Positions 13,465-26,275 of a stretch of 64,000 nt of DNA are shown here, piece by piece (the stretch's first letter is position 1; every line of letters begins with the position of its first letter). The position numbers were made by a program, and so were the translations under genes. The DNA comes from Kudoa neothunni (taxonomy: Eukaryota > Cnidaria). The notes beneath the pieces were generated by a model. That model was not told the DNA's origin, searched no databases, and saw only the letters and a program-made list of their open reading frames with translations. Location: NCBI GenBank assembly GCA_964304625.1, contig OZ199838.1, positions 14,694,001 through 14,758,000 on the forward strand, in the 5' to 3' direction.

Positions 13465-13570
13465 CGGTGGATAGTTGAGGACGCCACAACTGCAGCCCAG
13501 TCGAAGCCGTATAATCACCCACGCATAAATCCTCTTTCGGGTGAGATCGTCCCAATCAAAATTATACTAT
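13465..13570 (+). other. unassigned GC-balanced, coding-like island
   Basis: After an AG at 13479, the plus strand reads VEDATTAAQSKPYNHPRINP and on to SGEIVPIKII without a stop. The base composition is clearly less AT-rich than the surroundings. I recognise no family. It could be a short exon (possibly upstream of MARK) or the minus-strand exon of an unknown gene, because the opposite strand is also open here. Confidence 0.25.
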
Positions 13571-14033
13571 AAAGAAGGATTATAATAAATTTAAGAAAAC
13601 CGGTATAACGGCCCCATATATAAATTCTGAAAACGTTCACAATCAACTGTCCCAATCAATCCTACAATTGCTGATAAATTTGATAAAGTGAACGGAAACA
13701 GGTATTTATTGCGATAAACTAATCAGAGGCGATTAAACTAATATTTGAGATTGTTTTTCTTGGTTTAATTGAGTGGTCGAGTTAAGGAATTTATAACTTG
13801 ATCGAATGTGTCTGTAGGTGGGTTTTCCAAAGAAACCCGCTGTTAATCGGTAGAGTAGATAATTCATTGAGATATTTTCATCTCCATCCCACACACTCCT
13901 CATACACATTTGGAGTAATAGATAAAAATGAGTTTTAATTGAACGTTAATGAGTGATATGGTGAATGGTGCCGATAAAATTCTTGGGGGAAACAGCAACT
14001 TTTTGTGTACAGCTAGGAGTATTGATTACTTGG

Positions 14034-14246
14034 TTAATTGATTGGTTGCGACAACAAAAATTCTCTAATGGATTCGAAACGCTGGTTAGAATATCTAAAC
14101 GGATTCAACCAACCCAACTCTTCAGTGACTTGATGCGGTTCGCTTACGTGAGGCAGGATTTGTAGCATATTTCTATCAAGTTCATCTGCCAACTGATTAC
14201 CAAACTGTGTGAAACAATCGTAAAAATCCCACAGGAGATTAGCCAT
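14034..14246 (-). CDS. unassigned 70-codon open frame
   Basis: The minus strand encodes MANLLWDFYDCFTQFGNQLA... ending in LSQPIN, starting with ATG at 14246. Codon use looks protein-like and the region is less AT-rich than its flanks. A good donor (GTAAGC) follows LPH inside it, so it could be a first exon. The plus strand is also open over 13965-14165, so the coding strand is not certain. I do not recognise the product. It sits about 320 bp upstream of the MARK start in divergent orientation. Confidence 0.3.
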   Translation of the reverse strand: MANLLWDFYDCFTQFGNQLADELDRNMLQILPHVSEPHQVTEELGWLNPFRYSNQRFESIREFLLSQPIN

Positions 14247-14567
14247 AAGGTGTTAAGCATATGTGAACAAGTTAAGTTGGCGCATATACTTAAGGAAAAT
14301 TTAAGTCGAAGGTCGGGCTTGTGAACAGATTAGTCGTTTTCAGCTACTCTTTCTTTCTGTACCACCAGTGCAATTGATGTCCTATGAAAGTGGTAACAGT
14401 AAACTAATGTAGGTGTTATGGAAAAAATGTGATTGTTAGTTTTTTGCGTGCTTTTGTGGGTGGGGGATTATCTTTTCTCTCATTAGAATCTTTTAATTTT
14501 TGATCTTAGATTTATAAATATACCTAAATCGATACTGAAACACATTTCTACTGATAATCATCTGAAG

Positions 14568-17500
14568 ATGGCCCCAAAAAAAGACATTAATGTAAAAATG
14601 AGCACTAAAGTATGAAAAATTCACATATTGAATTTTTGGTGATGAGGGATTATTTTTGGTGGCATATGTTTGTGGTTTTACTTATTCACATACATAGTGC
14701 AACACAAATGACCTTATTATACCGAAAACCGTTTGTGTTAGCGGCGCTCGTGTTGTTTATTCCAATAAAAACATCAACACAAAACTTCTCTCCAATTACA
14801 ACATTCTGAAAACGATCGGCAAAGGAAATTTTGCCAAAGTTAAATTGGCCCGGCATAAATTAACCAAAAAAAAGGTTACTCTTAATTCATGCTGAATCAA
14901 CTGACATTTGGGACCGATTGAATATATTATGTGGGTTTAGGTGGCAATCAAAATAGTGGACAAAACTAGAGTCAGTCCAGAAAATCTTGTCAAAGTAACC
15001 ATGAGCTGATAACTATTCTTTTTTGATGATTATCATTATAATCATCGATCTTTTTAGTTGTTTCGAGAGGTCAAAATTATGAAAATGTTAGACCATCCTA
15101 ATATAGGTAAGTTTGTCTTTATTTTAAATTTTAATTTGACGAAAAAATCACATTATTCTAGTAAAATTGTACGAAGTGCTCCAAACAGAAACAACACTTT
15201 TTCTGGTGATGGAGTACGTAAGCGGGGGCGAGCTGTTTGATTATTTGGTTGATAACGGAAAAATGAAGGAATCTCATGCTAGAGAAAAATTTCGCCAGGT
15301 AATTTTTAACGATATTATTCTCGAATGTGTATATGTTCAATTCTTAAATTGATACAATTTTTATTTCCTCCATTAGATCGTTTCAGCCATCCAATATTGT
15401 CATTCGAAAGGAGTGGTGCATCGTGATTTGAAAGTATGATTAGTTGAAGTGCTGTTTTCCTCAATTTTTCTATTTCATTATTACCAATTATATCACAGGC
15501 TGAAAACCTTCTTTTGGATGAATTCAATAACGTGAAAATTGTTGATTTTGGCTTCAGTAATGAGTTCTCTATGGACAACAAATTGGACACATTCTGCGGA
15601 AGTCCACCCTATGCTGCCCCAGAATTGTTTCTAGGGCGCAGTTATGTTGGCCCAGAAGTTGATGTATGGTCACTTGGGGTCATTTTGTACACTATTGTCA
15701 CTGGATCGTTACCTTTTGATGGACGAACACTAAAAGAACTCAAACACAATGTGCTTGCGTGTCATTTGAGAGTTCCTTTCTATCTAACTTCGGAGTGTGA
15801 TATTTTACTGCGAAAAATGATTGTGCGCGACCCCAGAAAACGAAAACCTCTTGAATTTATTATGAAAGATAAATGGCTCAATCTCGACTACGATAAAAGT
15901 CTTCAATTGAGACCGTTCCAATGCGTGAATGAAAATTATGATGATATCGATCGAATCAGTAATTATGAATTAGTTGCCATAATTCGAAATTTTCGGTGTG
16001 CTGTCACATTAGATAAAATGGTCAAAATGGGCATTAGTCGCGATTTCATTACCAACACTCTTGAAACTAATGAATACAACCATGTTATGGCTACCTATCT
16101 TATACTAAACAATGATAGAGTAAATTTTGCGATTTTCAATCAATCTTCGAATTACATTAATGTGTATTTGTGTTTAGTTTGATTCTAATTTTGTAAACAC
16201 TACGTCTGAAAGCGATGAACTGTTGTGGAAAATGAACAGAAAGTTTGGATTGAGCTCAACTGAAACCAGAGAAAAGTAATATATATTGGGATGTAATATA
16301 CTCTCCTTCTGATGGAATTTTTCATTCAGAGTTCCACCCAAACATGCAATATCTTTGGGCGCAAAATGTGATGGACCCAAAAGTCGTGGCGCCATCAGCA
16401 CATCATCCGATAAATTATCCACAGAAATTTCTACAACTGCTACACGTATTTATGTTTTTATTGCTTAGTCTATTTAGTTGATATTTCATTAGCTAAAAAA
16501 CAAAATACATCCAACAGGAGCTTCTTTGCTTCCAAATTCAAAAATCGTGGCCGTTCCAAAACTGTAGATACACCCGTCGAAAATGACTCCAAGGATACCA
16601 ACTTTTCTGCCGACAGTAATTTTGCTGGTAGTAACACAATTAACAATGCGGATATCGATAAAATAACCACAAATGGAAGGTATTGCGTTATTGGCTGCAT
16701 ACGGTCAGATTTGACTGTAACTAAAGCATGTCGTTTTCGATTAAACGTCTAACTAATAGGGCCGATGCCTCTGGGGGAGTATACGGCTCATGTTAATTAA
16801 TTGATGGTTTTTTGGAGAATAAGATCATTTCGCTTTTAACTATTAGCCTTAGTTTAGGGTAGTGGTGCACAAACTTTTGGAGCCTCGGGCCAAATTTTAA
16901 TCTTCGAAAACTTCCAGGGCCAGAGAATTTACAACTAAGGATATAGCTCACACTTTGAATAAGTTTACTAATTTCGAAACGCCATATTCAAAATAATTCA
17001 TAAGTAATAAGTTTATTAAATTTTTTAAATTGAATAACGACTGACATTGGAAACAAATAATATTCGTCCCCTATTGAGTAAAATATTTTTATATCCAGGC
17101 GTCATTAAATTTTCTGTTCTCATCATAAACCTTTTTTCGAATTCCAGTTATTTTAACTTGGAAATAAAATAAAAATAAGCTGAATTAAATATGAGATATA
17201 TCTTGGGCGAGCAAAATGGTTGTATGCTCATATGTGAAGTGCAGTTGAAATTGCCCATAGTTATGTGCTTATTATCGGCTTTAACAGATGTTTGTCCCTT
17301 GTGTCAATTTTTCTTTTACGTTTTATTTATTATTCTTACAGAAACTTTTCGAAAACTTTGATTTTTTAGCACAATATAAATACCCTATTATTTCGCATCG
17401 TTTATAAAACGTGCTTTAATTATTAACCTTGTTTTAACTGAACATAAACTTCGGGTCAGCACTGTCAAGCGAATTTTGAAATCATAAATCCCCCTAGTAC

Positions 17501-20500
17501 CAGTATGATTTTCTTCTCCTCCATACAGATTCAAGAAGAAATAATAAAAATTAATATATGGATTTCGCTTAAGAAAACATTTTTTCCATATCACATGGTG
17601 AAGTGACTAAAAGCAATAAATCTTTTTGCTTATTTAGAGAGTTTTTTGATGTTTCGTTCTTAATGGTTCGTATATAATAAAAACCAATTGAAGTTAAATA
17701 ATCTAATGCTTTTTTAATTTAATTTAAAAGTATACCTTTAATCCGAACTTTATTAGGGTTCACCGCGGGCAACGAAGAAGCTCATTGAGGGCCGGGGTTT
17801 GTGCACCCCTGATTTAGGAGGTCTTCTTCTGATTATTTTCTTTATAAATGTGCGGAAAATTTCAAACGTTAAATCAATTAAAATTAATTTCGTAACATTA
17901 TTTTTCCTGCCAAGTGTTTATTTTTAAATTTAAATGAACTAGAGAAAAATATTGCATCCCCATGGTGCTCTATTTTGAATAATTTTATTGACTTTAATAC
18001 TAAAATAGATATTTAAAAATTTGAAAATTAACTTAACATAGTCATACAGGGATCATTGTTGTGTATTATCTGATCAATAATTATTGTCATTATTTGTAAT
18101 TGTATATCAACTTCAGGAATAAATAAATATATATATATATATATATACTAAAATTCAGTCTAGTGTATTTCATTTGGAAATATCCGGTGTTACAGAATTG
18201 TAAATATAGATTAATTAAAAAATGCAAATTAATGTTTGTGATCATGCGCGGAAATTGATTGATATACGTAGATTGTTTATATCATTTTATTTTATTTACA
18301 GCTCAGGTACAAAATAAATTTTCAATGTATTTTAAAAACTAGGGAAAATTTATTTGTGGTTATAATACTGACAAAGTTTTTCAAAATTTTAGTTTTTGAA
18401 ATCATTATAAACTAACTATTTTACGTATTATGTTATCTTAAGCCCGCAAACAAAAAATTCTAAAAAATTTGTAAATTTTTTGAGTGTGACATCCGAATTT
18501 TAGAATAACTGTTTGGTAATATATTAGATTAATCATCAAACATTAGATTCCATATTTTTCGACCTTCTTCGCATTTATTTGTAATACTCATATGCCAGAT
18601 GTAATCATGCTTCTCTTTACGTAGAGACATTCCTGATAACCGACGTGGGTTAGTTACCACATAGATTACAGTTTGCAGTCAATTTTGATCACATGGTTAT
18701 TGTGCTAAATTATGGTTTCAAGCGAAACCCTCGGTTATCTTCACCTGAATTCGAAGAAACAAAATAAATTGATAAAAACCATGTTAATATTGGTAAATTT
18801 CATTTAATATATTTATTTAATTTGAAATGTATTTTTGACGAATAGTTCATTTACATGATATTCGACTAAATGTAATCTCATCATCTCAGAATTTTCATAT
18901 GTAATGTAGCGTAATTTTCGCTTGAATGCACACCAAATGGCTTCGGCGCTATTTTTCGCAAAAAATTAGTTTTTAAAAATTCAATATTATCATTAACAGT
19001 ATCGTGTTCATAATCCAATTCTTTCAGCTTGTTTTAAGCCGACTAATTTTTTATCGGACCACATAATTGTTCAGCTCACTGCATATTCGAAAACTATGTG
19101 TTTGCAGTATTAATTTTATTTCCGTTTTCAATTGTTACTAAGGATATCAATTATCCATCAAAGTTTATAAATATTGTATCCATTTTTCGTATATAAATGT
19201 GTTTTTTAATACAGACTTAATTAATAGCCATTGCTTGATTTACAAATAGTAAAATAAAGTTACGATATCAAATAAATTTGTAACGATTGAATTTTGATTA
19301 AAAGGACTTTTATTTTGATCGTATTTAATTAAATCGAAAGCAGTGATGATTACTGAGATGAAATGATAAACGTAGAATTCTAAAAAAATCAATTTGTGAC
19401 CTTCATTAAGTCACAAGTAAATAATTTATCATTATTGTGTTAAAATATTATTTGAAACAATAAATTCCGGTTTAGTCATATCAATATAATCTAATGTTTT
19501 TGAAAATAATATTATTCGGATTTTATATTTTTGGAATAATGTATCCTTAATGTTAAAATTAATCATAGCAATCATTATTTTAATATTCAATCATTGAATA
19601 TTAATTTTCCGTAAGTGTGTGATTGAGTCACTTGTTTTTGCATTATACATCATTTTTATCGTATGATCACGATATTATATAAATTATTATAATGATATTT
19701 GATTGAAGCTATTATATTTTTTCGAGAATATCCATTTGATTATTAATTGATTTTAATGTGATAAGCAGAAGTGTTAGAATAAATTTCCGGCAAGCACGGT
19801 AATAAATGTTTCGTCGTTTATTTCTAGATATAAAATCGAGAACTTCACGCTGTAGCTTCTGCTTTTGTGCATCTAACTCATATTTTTTAGTTGGACCGTT
19901 TCTGATATTCCTTGCAACAGTGCCAAACAATTAAATACCACCACCGATGGTATATGACAATAACTTGATCAGTTTTATACGTTTTTTGTTAAGAACCACA
20001 CGTCCAACTTGTTAATAATTCAGTTGAAACCACTACTACCGCCACTGCTGCAAATCCATTGAGTTGTCATCAACATCGTAACACTGCTGACGATGTTTTC
20101 GATGAAATGGAACAACCAAAACGACGTTTCAGTTTATTGTATTATTTTATTGTCTAGTCTATTGTTGATAGATATTAATGTGTGTTTGTATATATTTTAG
20201 TCGTAACGTCAGAAATCCCTTCAGGTCATTTAGGAATGATTCGTTTGATCATCAACCCAGTTGTGAAGAAATTGAAACCAAAACTAGAGGTATTTCACAT
20301 ACCGCTGCCTACAATCACGTCAACCGTATGAGTATTGACGAGGCATACGATTCGGTTATCAACCACGATCTCATCGCATCAACCAAACCTCCAAGAATAG
20401 CTTCCAACACCAAACTTTCGTAAAATTATCACCAAAGATATCACAGAATCTTTTGTTAAACTGTCTGATCTGCTTATTAAGTTAAATGTCAAGTTCAAAC

Positions 20501-20775
20501 ATCAACAACCTTACAAATTGATGGCTTGTGTAAATTGGAAAGATTTTATCACAGCTATCGCTAATTTGGAAAGTGAATCAAAACAGCACGACGCACACTC
20601 AAATCTTGTCAACTATAGCGAATCTGATACTTTTGTTCTCTTTGAGATCGAAGTCAATCGTGTTATATTCAATAATTTTTATACTATACGATTAAAACGT
20701 CTCAACGGGGGCGCTATTTATTATAAAGAAAGTGGCTTCGAATATTCTGAATTTTCTCGATTTTGTAGTTGCTAA
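14568..20775 (+). CDS. MARK: MARK/Par-1 serine-threonine kinase (kinase, UBA, KA1)
   Basis: This is a cell-polarity kinase that phosphorylates microtubule-associated proteins. Exons are 14568-14609, 14698-14874, 14941-14994, 15058-15106, 15162-15298, 15377-15433, 15499-16119, 16178-16275, 16330-16445, 16493-16679, then at least 20024-20138 and 20201 to 20775. Kinase motifs are [40 protein letters not shown] and the LKB1-site loop [18 protein letters not shown]-like segment follows ([12 protein letters not shown]..., MATYLILNN). The C-terminal KA1 domain is clear: [22 protein letters not shown]. First-exon choice rests on an in-phase GTATGA donor and ATAG acceptor. Splicing between 16679 and 20024, and the frame change near 20290-20400 before the KA1 exon, are unresolved. 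A 3.3-kb intron holds a hAT copy. Confidence 0.93.
16860..17811. mobile_element. hAT-family non-autonomous element in a MARK intron
   Basis: The ends are TAGTGGTGCACAAAC and, inverted, CAGGGGTGCACAAAC. The flanking octamers GTTTAGGG and ATTTAGGA agree at 6 of 8 positions, consistent with an aged hAT 8-bp target duplication. Subterminal GGGCCA-like and GGGCCGG words are typical of Charlie-like elements. No transposase is recognised inside. Confidence 0.7.
17812..18569. other. AT-rich intron sequence with a (TA)n run
   Basis: A TA microsatellite lies at about 18126-18148. Nothing else is recognised. Confidence 0.5.
18570..19100 (-). mobile_element. possible IS1016/ISXO2-like (Merlin) transposase scraps
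   Basis: On the minus strand, 19100-18870 reads [17 protein letters not shown] and then [15 protein letters not shown] with frame changes. This resembles the ISXO2/Merlin block with H..VNH..F and IE..W..LK. At 18725-18575 the minus strand reads [20 protein letters not shown], which recalls an N-terminal zinc-finger region. The two parts are in the wrong order for one copy, so they may be two fragments. The match is weak and from memory. Confidence 0.3.
19712..19930 (-). other. antisense open frame inside the MARK intron
   Basis: The minus strand is open for 72 codons with a lysine/arginine/glutamine-rich start ([20 protein letters not shown], then [15 protein letters not shown]). There is no ATG. 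A stop precedes the first TTG. Composition looks more protein-like than its surroundings, but I recognise nothing. It may be a transposon scrap or an exon of an unknown gene. Confidence 0.2.
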
Positions 20776-23263
20776 AAAAAAATAATTCAAAACTCAACTG
20801 TATCTGCTACTAGTCAAATTTATCAAAACTTTCCCAACACGTCTATAGTTGCTGAGTCCTGTGGAAACTTGATGTATCTAGTTTGTCAACACTAAATTAT
20901 TTAAGTCCAAATTTCTTATATATTCCTGTCCAACGGCAGCTTATTAGAATTTTATATGTTATGTTTATTGTTTGTGATATTTTTGGGACTCAAAATAGTG
21001 CCATAGCGTATTCTTTTTACGATTAGATTCCATAAGGGGATTAGAAAATTGAGCGGTCGCTGCCCGCATCTGATACTTTAACTTAGGATCTCCAAATTAC
21101 GTCATGATGCATTATTTTTATACTTTCGTTAATTATTCTTTTCAATTTCTACTGGTAGTTAGAAATATCAAGGGTATAAGGTCATAATTTCAAATAGACT
21201 TCTATTTAGAAAATCGCTCTCAACTTATCTATGGATTTAGATCATTGGTCGTTAAATGTTTAGAAATACGTGTATCTAGGTTACTCGATATTGGAAAATA
21301 TCTAAAATTGGTCACTGACTGTACAAACTAGCCCCAACTTGTAAGCTACATCAGGGATTGGGAAATTTCTGGGTTGAAAACTCTCTTAAAGCGATTCAAA
21401 ATGCCAAAATAATAAAATATGGTCAAAAAAGGGATATTTAAATATTATTTACCATACAAATAGTCATTTTCTTCAACAAACTCGATAATCCTTTAAATAT
21501 ATATACATCCCTAAAATTGTGCTTCAATACATAATAGTCGTATGTCACTATATTACTAATTACCTATTTTTAACGCACCTCTTTATTGGATGAAATTTGC
21601 TTTATAAAAAAAGAATACATAAAAAATAATTGACGACGATTTTTTTTTGACAATTATAAAATGTATTGAAGTCAGAGGATTTTGTATATAATCAATTTTA
21701 AAATGTTGTAAACAAAATTTAGTGATAAGATCACGATGCCTTTTTGTTAAATATAAATAAATTAGCTAAAAAAATATATAAACTAAAAAATGTCTTATTT
21801 AATCATAACATTACTTTAAAAAGTTAAGTCACGTTTTATAAAAATGATAGAGAAAATAATTTACAATAAGATGGGTAAAGCTTATTTTAATAGCTAAAAC
21901 ATATAATTTTGAAAATAAATCATTATTAAAAATTATCATATTATATATAATTAACTTTAAAGTTAAAATATCGACAACTGAGTGGTGTTTTATTGATTTT
22001 TGGAACTTAAACGACTATCTCACGTGCGTAATTGATGTTATAATCGGGATTTAGTGACAAAATTTGTTCTCAGCATTCTTTTAATTAATTATGAGCAATT
22101 ATGAAGGCACAAACGAAAGAGCGATGGAAAAAGACGTTTTTAGGTACCCAATCCAACTATGTAACCTGATCTAGAACTCATTTTCTTAAAATCTTAAGAG
22201 ACGTTCTCCGATTGAAATTTCCCTAACTTTAAAAATTAACATATTTTTATATAATTAAATTAATGTATTTATTAAAAACAAGGTATAGAAATTGTCAACG
22301 TAATTTCGCGCATTACTTCGATCCTGTGACCTAATACAGTCAACCATGGACCATCTGACAATGTTTGAACCGAGCCCTTTCCTTTCGGACACTGAATTTA
22401 TTTAAAACTGAAGTTCGACGTGTGCGCATTTACAAAATTAAAAAATTGGTGGGTTGGCCACAATTTTTATTTTTCAAGATCCTACGTTCGTTTTATATTA
22501 AGAAACCACATTTATCATATATAAACTATAATAGTGAATTAAAAATGGAAATATTTTAAAATGCAGTACTTTGTGACCCAAAGTAAGCGGGATGGGAATC
22601 TTAATGCGTTATCTTAGAATGAAACTTTCTAGATTATAAAAAATGAGTTATTATTATTACATTAATAATTTATTCCGTATTCAGATATTATAAGTCATAC
22701 GAATAAGGATGGTATGAATAATTGAGGTACAAATGAAGGATAGTTTCTCTGAGTTTTTCATAACGATCTTTAGTATTTCTTCTTTATTTAATATAGGTCT
22801 TATTCTTTAATTTACTACCGCTTGGTGAAAATTATCTCTCCATAAGGTTTTAAAAGTGGTGATGTTATAAAAAATACAATAATGTGGATTGTCTAATAGA
22901 GTCAGCTTCATAGATACATTAATCTTATGAAGTCACTGATATTTTTCGATTAAATAATTCCAATTATTTATTATATTAAATTACTCATTAAAATGTAAAA
23001 GATAATTTGTCTTCCCCAACATCTATTTGCTCTCAATCAACATGGTTGCATTTCTTAAAATCCTATCCTATTTGCATCTATTCGTATCAATTTGTTTCTA
23101 TTAATCAAATCTTTTTAAATTAAGAATATACATCAATTTCAATTAAATGTTAAATAATCGTTCGGATAAGGCAATTTCCAGTTAATCTTATACAGATTAG
23201 GTTTAATGAAAAACAACGCAGTAATAAAGCGAGGAAAATCGAATCCAACAACAATAATAATAT
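20776..23263. other. intergenic DNA between MARK and DLST
   Basis: The two genes converge on this stretch. No recognisable gene or terminal inverted repeat is seen. Small frames such as 22365-22559 lack family resemblance. Confidence 0.5.
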
Positions 23264-25391
23264 TCAAAGACTCAACAACATAGTTCTGGGATCTTCAAGA
23301 GATTGTTTGATTTTCCTCAAAAAAGTGACAGCTTCTCTACCATCAATCAAACGATGGTCATATGTTAGTGCTAGATACATCATAGGACGTATAACAATCT
23401 AGATGTAACCAAAATAGATTAGAACCCTAATAATCGCAGTTTAGCTTTACATTTCCATTAACAACAACTGGCCTCTCATTGATCGCATGCATTCCAAGAA
23501 TAGAAGATTGTGGAGGGTTGATAATAGGAGTACCCATAAGAGATCCAAAAACACCACCATTACTTATGGTAAATGTCCCGCCATCCATGTCTTCTGCTTT
23601 GAGCTTTCCAGATCTCGACTACAAACAAGTAAAGTGATATTTTGTAGGGCTATATAAAATTAGCATTGAACGTTAGAAATACCTCCTCAGCGTAGTTGGA
23701 AAGAGTCTTTTCAATATCAGCAAAATTGAGTTTTTGGACATCTCTAATAACCGGCACAACAAGACCCTACACAGTACATCAGTAAAAGTCACCGAATTAT
23801 ACAATAATTTATGAGCAAGTTACTTTAGGACTTGCAACCGCAACACTTATATCGACGTAATTATGGTAAATAATCTCATCACCAGCAATGTCTAGTTAAG
23901 CTCAAAAGCACAATTTCAAAGTTAACAAATCAACATACATGCATTAACTGTGGGAATCTGCTGTAACGCATAACAAGATGACTTAATAAACGCGGACATA
24001 AAACCCAATTTAACATTATGTTTTTTCTCAAATGAATCCTTGTATGTTTTCCTCATTTCAATAAGATTACTAGTAATATAGTTCGCTCTAATAAAGTAAC
24101 ACCAGCTAGCAACAACCTCATATCAACTTCATTAAAAGTGGTCAACATTGCACAACTATTTTGAGCATGTTTCAGACGTTTGGCTATTGTCTGACGAATT
24201 CTAGTCATTTTAACCTGGATAAAAGTTTCACAAAACTACTACAATATTTAAACACCCACTCTAGTGGTTTCTCTTTCGTTAGATACTGTCGCTATATCAA
24301 CAGCAGAAGGAACCTGGTGCACAATTTTCGGTTTGTCACCAACAGAAACCTTTGTAGCGTTAGGAGGTGATATCGGAGTGGTTTCTTTAGTCTCCACACT
24401 ACTCTCCACTTTGAAAGAACCCTCTTTCGGCTCAACATTTTTTTGGATAATAGAAGCCAATTTAGAATTAACTGGAGCTTTTTCTCCAGATTGAATCAAA
24501 AATTTAGATATAACACCATCGCAAGGACTCACCACTTCAATCGTGGTCTAAATAAATATATCTATAGGAGCTATTGTCAGTGTTAGCATTATTCACCTTG
24601 TCTGTTTCAATCTCTCCAATAACCTCATCCAACAATATAACATCTCCGAGATCTAATAAATAAATGAATGGTGGCGGAACAATAGAAAACGACTTTTATG
24701 CCATCGTAGATCCCCTTCAATGATAGATTCTGGATAGGCTGGTGCATTTAACAAGATTTCTTCACCAGATACTAAACAATATTATTTTTTCCAGTAGAAA
24801 AATTGAAAATACCATCTTCCTGGGATGTACTACTACTACTATTACTACTTTCGGGTTCGTTTGATAAGGGAGTGATATCACAGACAACTTGGTTTGGAGT
24901 AATTTTATCGTTATCCTTAAAAAGCAATGCTTTGATAACACCATCACATGGAGACAGTATTTGTAGAGCAGTCTAAATTCGATACATAGATTTATTATTC
25001 GCTAGCATTATTCACCTTATCAGTTTCAAGTTCTCCAATAACATCATCAGTGGAAACCTTATCCCCCTCAGCTTTGTGAGATATAACGAACGTCACTCAA
25101 AAAACAACGTACATTTCAACCATCTTATTTCTGCTTGCGATACTGACTCTGGAAACGCAGGCACTTTCACATCAATAACTAAGAAATGTTGCACATATTT
25201 AGCCAATTAAAATTATGACAATTTACGATTTTTAGATGTAGTTGTAAAGAAACGAGAGCTTCTATTAAAATCGGAATCAGAATGTGTTTTACTAAGGATA
25301 AGCGATAAAAATACTTGTAAATAGAACCGAAGTAACCAGCATTGTTATCACATGCTAAGCCACTAATTTTAAAAAATCTTTCGCATCGCAT
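23264..25391 (-). CDS. DLST: dihydrolipoyl succinyltransferase (2-oxoglutarate dehydrogenase E2) with two lipoyl domains
   Basis: This is the E2 core of the mitochondrial 2-oxoglutarate dehydrogenase complex, which transfers succinyl from lipoamide to CoA. Fourteen exons (5' to 3': 25391-25315, 25261-25227, 25178-25113, 25071-25016, 24972-24813, 24771-24694, 24652-24597, 24547-24260, 24214-24117, 24069-23939, 23891-23824, 23766-23683, 23618-23451, 23398-23264) give 1500 nt, 499 aa, with introns of 41-64 bp. An N-terminal mitochondrial leader ends near RFFTTTSK. Lipoyl domain 1 has its ETDK lysine at 78, and a second lipoyl domain has ETDK at 176. A linker follows, then the catalytic domain: [25 protein letters not shown], and [10 protein letters not shown] with His470 and Asp474. 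The catalytic part is DLST, not DLAT, and no E1-binding domain is seen. Animal DLST normally has one lipoyl domain. Confidence 0.95.
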
Positions 25392-26275
25392 CTAATTAAA
25401 TAACCACTAGAGCTGTTGGGTAGTTAAAATATCTACCGGCCGTATTCTAACCAACTCATGTAGTCGACACAGCCGAGACATATTCATGTGCGATTTTATT
25501 GATAAAACAAATCCAAAACCGTTCCTAGGACAAACCGAAAGTTTCGGCGATGCTTAATCTGGTGCGGATTAGATAGTTACATAAAATCCCTCTTTTGATT
25601 ATTCATTTCCGCGTGATTGAATGAGTGTAATAATTTGAATTTATTTATTAAGTTAAATTTTACTGAATTGAAAATTGTGATATTAATTAAAGTATAATTA
25701 AATGGCACCACTCATCATTGGGAAGTTGCATTATTGCTGTGGGTCATTCCCTCTTAATTTTTATTGTGTAAGTTGCTGTGGCATTTTATTTCTTCAATTA
25801 ATATTTTACACTACCTTATGTATAATCAGGTTGAATGCTTTTTGAATGACACTGCTGTAGGAGCTGGCTACTCATCAAACAATTATAACAATGTGCCCAT
25901 TGTAGAAAATAAATTGCGTCAAAATAACGCCATCAAATCGAATGTATAATTAAAATTATTTAATACATGGAAGGAATTTACATATTTTATAGTTTTCAAT
26001 ATATATCTATTTTTATTAGCACCAACAACTTTGAAATAATTTTAATCCTTTTTATTATGTGGAATAAAAAATAATCTATAACAACTTACAGCGAATTATT
26101 TATGAATAAAACGTGATAGAATTACATGGAAATTCGGTTTCACAAAAATAAAATCAGTTCCTCTCGATATTTTTAATTAAAATGTAACAATAGATTATGT
26201 AATTAAATATTTATTTATAACTTCTCATAAACTGTATGAATAAAATATAATTAAAAAAAAGTGTATTTGATAAAT
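25392..26275. other. upstream region of DLST and AT-rich DNA
   Basis: The first 200 bp 5' of DLST is relatively GC-balanced and may hold its promoter and leader. A small plus-strand frame at 25764-25949 has no recognisable content. Confidence 0.4.

Noticed and set aside
23264-25391. Assignment of the two-lipoyl E2 as pyruvate dehydrogenase DLAT
   Set aside because: Two lipoyl domains suggest DLAT, but the catalytic domain ([33 protein letters not shown]) is that of DLST and no E1-binding domain is seen.
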